Of a DNA stretch of 34,629 nt, positions 1 through 6,910 are shown in pieces. Numbering within the stretch: position 1 is the stretch's first letter; every line of letters starts with the position of its first letter. Where the stretch lies: IMG/VR virus record IMGVR_UViG_3300048556_000290, positions 1 to 34,629 of that record; one strand, written 5' to 3'. The position numbers and the translations under genes were made by a program. This DNA comes from a virus. Under the pieces are notes generated by a model, which made no database searches, was not told where the DNA came from, and was given only the letters and a program-made list of their open reading frames with translations.

Positions 1-245
1 CTAACCTTTACTAAAAATGGCGGAAATATTCTTACCTAAATGGAAAAGCGGAAACGGATCGCAGTTTATGAAGAACCTCGACCGTTATTTGCGTTACGAA
101 GTGGACATGGAAAAATCACAACTCGCAATGCGTGAGGCACAATGCCGTAAAGAGAACCGCGAGATGGGTTCCGCCAAAGCAGATGGACTTGGACAATTAA
201 AAGCATCCATCCCCGCCCGCGATTATTTTCGTTGGCATCAATTTA
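1..245. repeat. Left copy of the terminal overlap repeat
   Basis: Bases 1-245 match 34385-34629 without gaps. The first 99 bases are identical and the remaining 146 carry 17 substitutions, most of them silent in the gene they cover. This indicates a circular or terminally redundant genome closed over two strain haplotypes, or less likely a tandem gene copy. Confidence 0.9.
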
Positions 246-364
246 AGCCAGGATGTTGGGGCGATAAGAGCTTTATCAAAGAGTACCTTCGCGACAACCC
301 ATCCTTCAAGGCTGAGTCCTTAACCAAGAAATCCTTTAGCGGACCAAGTTTTAAAGCGGCATGA
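17..364 (+). CDS. Hypothetical protein following the major capsid gene
   Basis: 115 residues, charged, without membrane segments; I do not recognise the family. The middle part is rich in Lys, Arg and Glu and looks helical, and a [22 protein letters not shown] segment near residues 73-94 is the most distinctive part. If the genome is circular, this gene lies just after the capsid gene and just before the connector gene, whose ATG overlaps its stop codon (ATGA). A head or head-completion role is therefore reasonable but inferred from position only. The second, partial copy at 34401 differs by only two residues over the shared length although it has 17 base changes, so the protein is under purifying selection and the gene is real. 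Confidence 0.8.
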   Translation: MAEIFLPKWKSGNGSQFMKNLDRYLRYEVDMEKSQLAMREAQCRKENREMGSAKADGLGQLKASIPARDYFRWHQFKPGCWGDKSFIKEYLRDNPSFKAESLTKKSFSGPSFKAA

Positions 365-1191
365 GAGAAGTAGCGGTCAGTACAATGCTCACCAACCTGA
401 AGCACCTGGTGGGCGTGGACTCGTTACTTACGACAGAACAGAATGCGGCAATCCGTAGCTTCAACCGCTTTGGACGGTTGGCATGGGAGCGCACAAGATG
501 GCCCGATACTGTACGCTTGGAACAAAAGACACCTGATAATCAGGTACGCAATGTATCCGTAGGCACAGGAGGCACAGGATATACATCCGCCCCAACCGTT
601 AGCTTTAGCGGGGGAGGGGGAAGCGGAGCCACCGCCACAGCGACAATAGACTCCAATGGATCAGTAAATGGAGTGGCAGTCACCGCAGGAGGAACAGGTT
701 ACACATCTGCCCCCACGGTATCCTTTTCAGGAGGAGGCGGGAGCGGAGCAGAAGCAGTATCCACAATCATGAATGTGATTGATTTTAATACGGATATTGG
801 CGAAGTCCTCCGCATCTCAAACAATGATCCGTACGATACAGGATTTACGGATGAGGTAGCATTTCGCGTGGAGTATGCGAATAGTGGCTATGGTAAGGTT
901 GTACTTACAAATCGCAGTAGCACGAAGCCCATCTTCTTACTATTCCGCGCTCCCTATATTGACTACACATCTAGCAGTACGGACTTCCCTTATGTGTTTA
1001 GCGAGTATGCCACATACGGAGCATACGGAGACTTCTTAAATTCAGACGGGCAAACAGACAAAGCCCAGGTCGCTTTTCAGCAGGCCGAATCACTTCTTTC
1101 TATGGAGCATGACAAGTTGGAGCGCCAACAGGGTCAGCAGAACTTTATACAATTCGTAACTTACGGAACAACATACCAAACCAATATTTAA
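361..1191 (+). CDS. Head-tail connector (adaptor) protein with an inserted Gly-rich tandem repeat
   Basis: 276 residues. The flanking parts (about 1-60 and 137-276) have the look of podovirus tail-tubular/adaptor proteins: an N-terminal helical segment around [18 protein letters not shown], and a C-terminal part ending in helical [20 protein letters not shown]. Between them, about residues 62-135, lie two tandem copies of a beta-type repeat ([19 protein letters not shown]) found in many phage and bacterial surface proteins. The ring body would join portal to tail nozzle and the insert would project from the virion. Position between capsid and nozzle genes supports this. The adaptor assignment rests on pattern and context, not on a strict motif. 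Confidence 0.6.
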   Translation: MREVAVSTMLTNLKHLVGVDSLLTTEQNAAIRSFNRFGRLAWERTRWPDTVRLEQKTPDNQVRNVSVGTGGTGYTSAPTVSFSGGGGSGATATATIDSNGSVNGVAVTAGGTGYTSAPTVSFSGGGGSGAEAVSTIMNVIDFNTDIGEVLRISNNDPYDTGFTDEVAFRVEYANSGYGKVVLTNRSSTKPIFLLFRAPYIDYTSSSTDFPYVFSEYATYGAYGDFLNSDGQTDKAQVAFQQAESLLSMEHDKLERQQGQQNFIQFVTYGTTYQTNI

Positions 1192-1193
1192 TC

Positions 1194-1448
1194 ATGGCTA
1201 ACGAATACAGAGGATTAGGACTAAACGGAGGAAAGTATATCTCAGACACTTCCGCGCATACAGGAAACTTTTTTTGCATTGTGGCGACTGAGGATACAGT
1301 TATCGACAGCATTACGAGCAATGTGGAGAACCTAAGTGATATTACCGCGTCCCAGGACAATACCACACTATCCGCAAACACCGCGATCTACGGAGGCATA
1401 ACCGGAATCACTCTGAGTAGCGGTGCGGTAATCGCCTATAATGTATAA
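1194..1448 (+). CDS. Small virion-type protein, possible head decoration or fibre
   Basis: 84 residues, rich in Gly, Ser, Thr and Asn, with few charged residues and alternating hydrophobic residues typical of beta-structured virion proteins. It starts two bases after the connector stop codon, and its stop overlaps the start of the next small gene. No catalytic motif or membrane segment is visible. The pattern resembles small structural proteins of marine phages found near the head genes, but I cannot assign a family. A head-fibre, decoration or connector accessory role is inferred. Confidence 0.65.
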   Translation: MANEYRGLGLNGGKYISDTSAHTGNFFCIVATEDTVIDSITSNVENLSDITASQDNTTLSANTAIYGGITGITLSSGAVIAYNV

Positions 1449-1597
1449 TGGCACTAGCACTCGATCTTAATGTTGGCACGCCTCGTCCATTTACGACAAG
1501 TGGCGTACCTTCGCCACCAGGTCCCGATGGCGTTATACAGACAGAGGCGCAAGATTTCTTACAGGTAGAGGCCGGGCAATTTTTAGCATTCGACTAG
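1448..1597 (+). CDS. 49-residue hypothetical protein between structural genes
   Basis: The ATG shares one base with the preceding stop codon (TAATG), a typical translationally coupled junction. The 49-residue product has a Pro- and Gly-rich middle (GVPSPPGPDG) and an acidic, hydrophobic C-terminus (QDFLQVEAGQFLAFD). It has no membrane segment and I recognise no family. Support comes from the coupled start, uninterrupted frame and the fact that the next gene follows after 13 bases with its own ribosome-binding site. Confidence 0.6.
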   Translation: MALALDLNVGTPRPFTTSGVPSPPGPDGVIQTEAQDFLQVEAGQFLAFD

Positions 1598-1610
1598 GAG
1601 ATAAAACAAA

Positions 1611-2237
1611 ATGGCAAATAAGAAGATATCATCTTTAAACTCACTCGGCGGAACGCCCGATGATACTGATATTATTCCAATTACGGATGTGTCAGATACT
1701 ACAGGTTCGGCTCAAGGTACAACCAAAAAGGTCACCGTAGCGAACCTCATGTCTGCGGGTCTCTTTTCGGATATAGTTTCAGAAACGACCACAGCACGGA
1801 CATTAAGTGACTCGGATTGCGGCAAGGTTATAAATTGCTCTAACGCAAGTGCGGTAACAATTACTATACCTAGTACAGTAAGTGCAGGATTTAATTGCAC
1901 AGTCGTACAGTCAGGAGCAGGACAGGTAACGGTTGCGGCGGGAGCAAGTGTTAATCTTTACTGCTATTCATCTGCTAAAGCAACGGCAGGGCAATATGCC
2001 TCCATCAATATTATCCCGTATGCAAGCAACTCGTATGTGCTTGAGGGCGACTTAGCCGCAAGTGGTAGTGGTGGTGGTTTTAATATCAGCACACTAGACA
2101 CTGAAGCTACTATACTTGCAAGCAGTCCTACAAATCCGAGCGGTGAAGTAACGGTAGCTTATGCTACAGACACAACAAGACTGTGTGTTTATGACGGCGC
2201 CTCTTGGGTAACTTACGACAATAATTTTACAATATAA
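1611..2237 (+). CDS. Fibre-like structural protein
   Basis: 208 residues with an AGGAG ribosome-binding site ahead of the ATG. The N-terminus (about residues 5-50, DDTDIIPITDVSDTTGSAQG then TKKVTVANL) resembles the start of many phage fibre proteins, where such a segment anchors the fibre to the virion. Residues 60-150 have alternating beta character, and the C-terminus (LCVYDGASWVTYDN) is a short motif shared with the next protein (ITYDGSAWKSYG). That shared W-containing motif suggests trimerising or modular fibre pieces. Host-binding or decoration role inferred; confident only that it is structural. Confidence 0.65.
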   Translation: MANKKISSLNSLGGTPDDTDIIPITDVSDTTGSAQGTTKKVTVANLMSAGLFSDIVSETTTARTLSDSDCGKVINCSNASAVTITIPSTVSAGFNCTVVQSGAGQVTVAAGASVNLYCYSSAKATAGQYASINIIPYASNSYVLEGDLAASGSGGGFNISTLDTEATILASSPTNPSGEVTVAYATDTTRLCVYDGASWVTYDNNFTI

Positions 2238-2243
2238 TTAACA

Positions 2244-3125
2244 ATGACTACTATAAATACTTGTACATCATCAACACGCCCTGCATCTCCTTCAGCTGGA
2301 GACACGCTTTTTGAAACGGATACAGAATCTCTAATTACTTATGACGGTTCTGCTTGGAAGTCTTACGGGGCTGACAACGGAAATTATAACTTAGACGGCA
2401 CAAATGTAACAAGTGTTCGTCCTGTCCTGCACTTCGATGCTGAGTTTTTCAATGGTGTAGACACTTCCGGCAATCCATCAAACGACACATCAATTGATAC
2501 TTCAACAGTATGGAAAAGTAGAGTAGGAGATAGTTATTTATCTCAACATACAGCAAGCGCACAGCCTCTTTTTAAATCATCAGGAACCAACTCCAAGCCT
2601 TATGTTTATTGTGATGGCGGAGACTTTTTGTATATATCGCGACCTGTGCTATTGCCTACAACTTTCACAATGTTTGCTATCGCAGAAGGAACAAGCGCGA
2701 ACAAAATGACTTTTTTCGGTGGAACCGGCGCTGTAAAAAGTAGCTTAGGTGCCTCCGGGAATTTAGCGTGGATTTACACAGGCCAACAATATTTTTATTT
2801 TGGTGAAACTGGAGCGGCTAATGCGTCTGTACCTTTAGCTATTAACGGTGGCGAAATGCGTTCTCATTTAATTACTAGAGATTCATCCAACAATACGAAA
2901 CTACACATGGATGGGGATAATGTAGGATCAATGACGGGTACAAATTCTGATCCTCAATTAATATCCACTGTATTTACAGGGAATTCAAACGCTTACCGAG
3001 CGGTAGGCAATGTATACGAAATGATGCTATTTGGTAGTGACCTATCTGATGCGGATCAAAACGCACTAGGTGCTTACGCTCAAGCTAAATACGGAAGCAG
3101 TAATCTTAATTGGACAAACTTTTAG
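2244..3125 (+). CDS. LamG/concanavalin-like adhesin, probable receptor-binding fibre protein
   Basis: 293 residues. Residues 1-45 repeat the YDGSAWKSYG motif seen at the end of the preceding protein. From about residue 55 a jelly-roll lectin-like domain is recognisable: LHFDAEFFNGVD, a central KPYVYCDGGDFLYISRP strand pair, and the typical closing NVYEMMLFGSDLSDADQNALGAY with its final helix. Such domains bind carbohydrate or surface protein and are common in phage host-recognition proteins. It follows the fibre gene by six bases. The jelly-roll is seen by pattern; the receptor-binding role is inferred. Confidence 0.65.
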   Translation: MTTINTCTSSTRPASPSAGDTLFETDTESLITYDGSAWKSYGADNGNYNLDGTNVTSVRPVLHFDAEFFNGVDTSGNPSNDTSIDTSTVWKSRVGDSYLSQHTASAQPLFKSSGTNSKPYVYCDGGDFLYISRPVLLPTTFTMFAIAEGTSANKMTFFGGTGAVKSSLGASGNLAWIYTGQQYFYFGETGAANASVPLAINGGEMRSHLITRDSSNNTKLHMDGDNVGSMTGTNSDPQLISTVFTGNSNAYRAVGNVYEMMLFGSDLSDADQNALGAYAQAKYGSSNLNWTNF

Positions 3126-3130
3126 TAACT

Positions 3131-3352
3131 ATGAAATATTCAATACACAATACACAAGAAGAAGCACAAAGTGAATTGCAATCATTAAATTCGCATTTCA
3201 ATCTACCTAACGAACAAGCTAAGTCTTATTCGACTATAGAGGAAGTAGATGGAGTTTTCCGTTTTAGAGTTAAAGACCAAGGTAAATGGAAAGCGGACGA
3301 CATTGTTTCTAATGTTTCTGAGGTTGAGGAAGAAGCCGAGTTACCTGAATAA
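3131..3352 (+). CDS. Small acidic hypothetical protein after the adhesin gene
   Basis: 73 residues from the ATG at 3131; an in-frame TTG at 3110 inside the previous gene is a less likely start. The protein has a mixed alpha/beta look (HNTQEEAQSELQSLNSHF helix, then VDGVFRFRVKDQGKWKAD strands) and a strongly acidic tail (EVEEEAELPE). Small acidic proteins directly downstream of fibre genes are often fibre assembly helpers, but no family is recognised and this remains inference. Confidence 0.55.
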   Translation: MKYSIHNTQEEAQSELQSLNSHFNLPNEQAKSYSTIEEVDGVFRFRVKDQGKWKADDIVSNVSEVEEEAELPE

Positions 3353-3358
3353 GGAATC

Positions 3359-3469
3359 ATGGCTACTTTAAATACAGTCACATTAGAAGGTAAAACCGCA
3401 TACACGCATACCGAGATGCTTACAACTCTTGAGGGCGAGGAGTGGACAGACCCTGACGCGAATCCTTAA
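3359..3469 (+). CDS. 36-residue hypothetical protein
   Basis: Short acidic frame with a plausible AAGGAA ribosome-binding site five bases before the ATG. Its stop codon shares one base with the next start (TAATG). The product (ending TLEGEEWTDPDANP) has no recognisable domain. It is included because of the ribosome-binding site and the coupled junction on its 3' side. Confidence 0.45.
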   Translation: MATLNTVTLEGKTAYTHTEMLTTLEGEEWTDPDANP

Positions 3470-3813
3470 TGGCAACCGAGGTCGGAGAGAATGTACAGGT
3501 TAAAGCAAACCTCGCATTCATGGCGAAAGTTATCGCCATTGTTGGCACCGCTGTATGGGGCTACTCCGTCATTTGGAACAAGATTAATGAACTCGATAAT
3601 AGCCTTGGGCGAGTGCAACACGAAGGCACTCTGCTTGGCGATTTATCTGCTCGCATGATGCACCTGGAGAAGTTCGCAGAGCAGGCAAAAGCGGATCTTG
3701 AGCATTTGGTAAATATGCAGGACGCTCCAATTACCTCCGACTATCAGCAGTTTGAGCGCTTAAAGTATATAGAAAAGGAGTTGGACAGGCTTCGCGACAG
3801 GGTGGAGAAGTGA
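3469..3813 (+). CDS. Membrane-anchored coiled-coil protein, lysis-cluster candidate
   Basis: 114 residues. One hydrophobic segment at about residues 16-36 (AFMAKVIAIVGTAVWGYSVI) is followed by a long helical, probably coiled-coil region up to the C-terminus (FERLKYIEKELDRLRDRVEK). This layout is shared by spanin-like and holin-accessory proteins. It is the first of four consecutive membrane-protein genes joined by overlapping or near-overlapping starts, which together are the best lysis-cassette candidate in the window. The exact function is not decided by sequence. Confidence 0.6.
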   Translation: MATEVGENVQVKANLAFMAKVIAIVGTAVWGYSVIWNKINELDNSLGRVQHEGTLLGDLSARMMHLEKFAEQAKADLEHLVNMQDAPITSDYQQFERLKYIEKELDRLRDRVEK

Positions 3814-3814
3814 G

Positions 3815-4039
3815 ATGGAGATTTCACACTACATGTTTGCAGGAGTTGGCGTGGCCATATCAATCCTTGCATTCTTCATCAAGCGTAACAAGTGGGAGAT
3901 CGATGACATGAAGGAGCGTCTCCGACAAATCGAGATTAGCGATGCCGGGCAATCCAAGGATGTCGAGCATCTGACCAAACTCTCCGAAGACCGCAGGCGG
4001 GATATACAGAAACTATTTGAGAAACTAGATGCTAAATAA
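3815..4039 (+). CDS. Small membrane protein with coiled coil, lysis-cluster candidate
   Basis: 74 residues: an N-terminal membrane segment at about 5-22 (HYMFAGVGVAISILAFFIKR), then a highly charged helix with heptad character to the end (LSEDRRRDIQKLFEKLDAK). The design resembles XhlA-type holin-associated proteins and small phage membrane proteins with a cytoplasmic or periplasmic coil. It starts one base after the preceding stop, and its stop overlaps the next ATG. Function inferred from topology and neighbours only. Confidence 0.6.
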   Translation: MEISHYMFAGVGVAISILAFFIKRNKWEIDDMKERLRQIEISDAGQSKDVEHLTKLSEDRRRDIQKLFEKLDAK

Positions 4040-4503
4040 TGTTCGAGCTACTTACACTATTTTTGACGGGTGGGGGATCAGCCGCAATGGGCAGTATCCT
4101 CAAGGGCGTGTTTGGAATGCTCACAGATTCGAGGCAACAGAAGTATGAGATTGAAATGGCAAGAGAGGCTCGGAATAACGAGTTTGCAATTAAGTTCCAG
4201 GAAAGTCTCAACAGCGGTGATGGCGGTGCTTTTACTCGCGCAACTCGTAGGATGCTCGCGCTCATTGGGATGGGTACAATCTCATTCGTCACATGCATCA
4301 CAGCAATTTTCCCATCAGTCCCACTCCTCAGTACAACAAATATTACAGGGGAAGGAAAAACAGAGATACTTTTCGGACTCCTCAGTTTTCCGGCAGAGCA
4401 AGCCAATTTGGTCGTCACTACAGGACACCTCTGCCTCTTCCAAACATCAGTCGTGTTGCCGATGATTGTGGGGTTTTACTTCACACCGGGAGGGCGTAGA
4501 TAA
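4039..4503 (+). CDS. Putative holin (3-TM-like membrane protein)
   Basis: 154 residues. The N-terminus is Gly-rich and hydrophobic (FLTGGGSAAMGSILKGVFGM), residues 32-60 form a charged helix, and two clear membrane segments follow at about 74-92 (MLALIGMGTISFVTCITAIF) and 125-148 (near the C-terminus). This arrangement resembles the GTA_holin_3TM-type proteins found in phage lysis regions. It sits among other small membrane proteins but no lysozyme, amidase or peptidase gene is next to it. Two other reading frames are open across the same stretch, but this frame is the coupled one on both sides (TAATG junctions). Confidence 0.55.
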   Translation: MFELLTLFLTGGGSAAMGSILKGVFGMLTDSRQQKYEIEMAREARNNEFAIKFQESLNSGDGGAFTRATRRMLALIGMGTISFVTCITAIFPSVPLLSTTNITGEGKTEILFGLLSFPAEQANLVVTTGHLCLFQTSVVLPMIVGFYFTPGGRR

Positions 4504-4649
4504 TGCTTGATCGCGTCTCAGTAGCGGGCATGAGCGGAACCGCCGCAACCTTTGGATTATCCACGATAGATACATTCTTAGGAATTGCAGTAGGGGCAGT
4601 CACACTCGTTTACATGAGCATAAAACTCTATCAGGAGTTAAAGAAGTAA
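4503..4649 (+). CDS. 48-residue single-pass membrane protein
   Basis: A small gene joined on both sides by one-base stop/start overlaps (TAATG at 4501-4505 and 4647-4651). The product has one membrane segment at about residues 23-42 (TFLGIAVGAVTLVYMSIKLY) and a basic tail (QELKK). It is the last of the four membrane-protein genes and could be a second holin or antiholin. No family is recognised. Confidence 0.6.
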   Translation: MLDRVSVAGMSGTAATFGLSTIDTFLGIAVGAVTLVYMSIKLYQELKK

Positions 4650-6262
4650 TGGCTAGGTACGAACCAATAGGCAGAATGGATGATCCTATTCTTACCGATG
4701 GGGATCGTGGATTTCGTGGTATTGATAGTTACCTAGAGCCTACTACTTTACAGGGCGGTACTGTTGAAACATCGCAGAATATGCGACTAGACGGAGATAT
4801 TGCATCTGTACGCAAAGGCATAGAATTTAAAGCAGGCGGGGTATCCCTTACTTATTCCGCAGGCACAGAGGAAGTATTTGCATCCACCTTATTTTCCGAC
4901 CCGGTAACAGGAACAGAGTTTATTGCCTGTGCCACAAAGGATAAGGTAATCCTATGGAATGATCAGAATAATAGCGGTATCGATATCGCATATCCTGGCG
5001 GTCAAACGGTAGCAAGCGGGGATAATGCTAGCTTCGTGCAGGCGATGGAGAAACTAATCCTGTTTCGTGGCACCGGTAAAGATCCGCTCGAATGGGATGG
5101 GGACTTTACGACCCCCACTGCATTTACGCTCAAGAATAATGCAACCCCCACAGCGGGCAGAGTGGAATGTCCGAGTACAAACTTTGGCACCTTCTTTGCA
5201 AACAGACTGATCGTACCACAGCCAAGTGATTCGCAGTATACCGTAATCATGTCTGACCTCCTGGATACGGATAACTTTTATCCCGCAGAATCGCAGTTTA
5301 GGATTAATCGTGGAACTGCTGATTTTCTAGTGGGATTTACTCCTTACCTGGAGAATCAATTACTCGTATTTTTCCGCAACTCGATCCACATGATAAACAA
5401 TGTGGCACTTACCAATTCAGCGGGAGTCTTTGAGATTACCCGCCAACGCGGATGCGTGGCCCGCAAGAGCATAGCCGCGAGTGGACCACAGATATACTTC
5501 TTATCCGATGATGGTGTATTTACCCTGCAACAAGGGCTTGACCCCGCCAAGGGATTAGGAGTCGCAATCTCGAAGGTAAGCGGAGAAGCAATCCCATTAT
5601 CCCGCCCAATACAGGATCAATTTAAAGAAGTAAACTTCGCCTCTGCGGACAAAGCATGTGGTATCGTATTTGATAATAAATACTACCTCGCAGTCCCCAC
5701 AGGTTCATCCACCGACAATAATAAAATCTTAGTATATGATATCCTTAACACAGCATGGACTTCAGTAGATTCCTTCCCCGCAGGCTTTGTAATCGATGAC
5801 TTTGTCACCGTATTGCATGGAAGCGATCCCACCAAGCGGAGACTCTTCGCAGTCAACGATAAGGGATGGCATTTAATCGAGGAAGGCACCACCGACATCA
5901 CGGGAACGGTAGGGAGCGCAAGCACCACATCCACCGCGATAAGTGCCAAGCTGAAGACCCGCTCCTTTACATTCGGAAATATCGATGTAAAGAGTTGGAA
6001 GAGGGGGCAGTTGGGATGCGAAGTGAGCAACGGGGATCAGTTCACGATCAAGGTCAATACAACAGACCCGGATCGGACGAACACCGTACACACGGAGAAT
6101 GCGACATCGAGCGAGGAGAAGCTGATACGCTTTGGGAGTGGACGCGCAAGAGGTTACGCGGCAAATGTCGAGATCGATGTAACAGCAGGGCGGCCTAGCT
6201 TTCGCCATGTATCGCTTGAAGCGATAACGGGCGGAGCGAATGCACGGAGGGAGATTGCATAA
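4649..6262 (+). CDS. Tail nozzle / stabilisation-type beta-propeller protein
   Basis: 537 residues. Repeated beta-blade patterns run from about residue 60 to 420, for example EKLILFRGTGKDPLEWDG, NQLLVFFRNSIHMINNV, QIYFLSDDGVFTLQQG and NKYYLAVPTG...ILVYDILNTAWTSVDSF. This spacing of strands and W/D-rich turns is typical of the propeller domains in podovirus tail nozzles (P22 gp10 and T7 gp12 type). The C-terminal 110 residues form a separate beta domain. Together with the connector at 361 this would make the short tail. The gene overlaps its neighbours by one base at each end. Confidence 0.6.
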   Translation: MARYEPIGRMDDPILTDGDRGFRGIDSYLEPTTLQGGTVETSQNMRLDGDIASVRKGIEFKAGGVSLTYSAGTEEVFASTLFSDPVTGTEFIACATKDKVILWNDQNNSGIDIAYPGGQTVASGDNASFVQAMEKLILFRGTGKDPLEWDGDFTTPTAFTLKNNATPTAGRVECPSTNFGTFFANRLIVPQPSDSQYTVIMSDLLDTDNFYPAESQFRINRGTADFLVGFTPYLENQLLVFFRNSIHMINNVALTNSAGVFEITRQRGCVARKSIAASGPQIYFLSDDGVFTLQQGLDPAKGLGVAISKVSGEAIPLSRPIQDQFKEVNFASADKACGIVFDNKYYLAVPTGSSTDNNKILVYDILNTAWTSVDSFPAGFVIDDFVTVLHGSDPTKRRLFAVNDKGWHLIEEGTTDITGTVGSASTTSTAISAKLKTRSFTFGNIDVKSWKRGQLGCEVSNGDQFTIKVNTTDPDRTNTVHTENATSSEEKLIRFGSGRARGYAANVEIDVTAGRPSFRHVSLEAITGGANARREIA

Positions 6263-6573
6263 TGGCGGTAACCGCCACAGTTACCCGTGGTTTTACCTTC
6301 GCCACAGGCGTGGAGACCGATGCCGCATCGCTTAATCAATTGGGCGAACCCACCGTCACCGTAGATTCCATCTCCGCCACCTCCGTTACCCTGGAGAATT
6401 TTACCGTATCCTCACTACCCGCAAATGGAACAACGGGCAGAATGATATATGTGAGTGATGGAGACGGGGGCAACCCGTGCCTTGCCGTGGATAACGGCAC
6501 GAATTGGTTGCGCGTAAATCTCGGTAGTGCGGTGAGCGCCACCGATGCAGACGAATACCTAATGGCAGAATGA
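6262..6573 (+). CDS. Fibre-tip-like structural protein
   Basis: 103 residues. The N-terminus (about 1-35: TRGFTFATGVETDAASLNQL then GEPTVTVDS) matches a short segment often present in phage tail or head fibres, where a 'DAA.LN.L..PTV' pattern precedes beta repeats. Residues 55-85 carry the GRMIYVSDGDGGNPCLAVDNG type motif also frequent in fibre proteins. It starts at the last base of the nozzle stop codon. A small fibre attached to the nozzle is a sensible inference. Confidence 0.55.
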   Translation: MAVTATVTRGFTFATGVETDAASLNQLGEPTVTVDSISATSVTLENFTVSSLPANGTTGRMIYVSDGDGGNPCLAVDNGTNWLRVNLGSAVSATDADEYLMAE

Positions 6574-6908
6574 ACATACTCGAACAAGCTAAGAGGTTTT
6601 ACGATAAAACAGGCGGTAATATGTTTGCGGATATATCGGCATACTCTGCCAACGGGTATGTGTTTATTACCCCCACCACGCTACTGCTTGGTAAATCGGT
6701 GAGGACAGATATTGATACCCACCCTGACGATCAATGGAATCCACCTGGAGCGGACGCATGGTATGTGCGTACCGCGATAGGAGATGACAGTATAAAAGAA
6801 TTTATCTCACGCATACCATACCCATTACCGTTTGTTGGATGGATGCGTGAACTGAAACAAAGACCAATTAAGTGGTACGACTTTAATAGAATTAATCGGA
6901 GGAAATAA
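6570..6908 (+). CDS. Hypothetical protein in the tail gene cluster
   Basis: 112 residues, soluble, with many aromatic residues and a Pro-rich middle (PDDQWNPPGADAWYVRTAIGDD). The C-terminus (PFVGWMRELKQRPIKWYDFNRINRRK) is basic and has hydrophobic faces. I recognise no family and see no lytic-enzyme signature. The start overlaps the preceding stop by four bases (ATGA). It is transcribed with tail genes, so a virion or assembly role is likely but unproven. Confidence 0.6.
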   Translation: MNILEQAKRFYDKTGGNMFADISAYSANGYVFITPTTLLLGKSVRTDIDTHPDDQWNPPGADAWYVRTAIGDDSIKEFISRIPYPLPFVGWMRELKQRPIKWYDFNRINRRK

Positions 6909-6910
6909 AA

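Noticed and set aside
4070-4499. Alternative reading frames across the putative holin gene
   Set aside because: They lack ribosome-binding sites and coupled junctions, while the 4039-4503 frame has both neighbours overlapping by one base and clear membrane segments.
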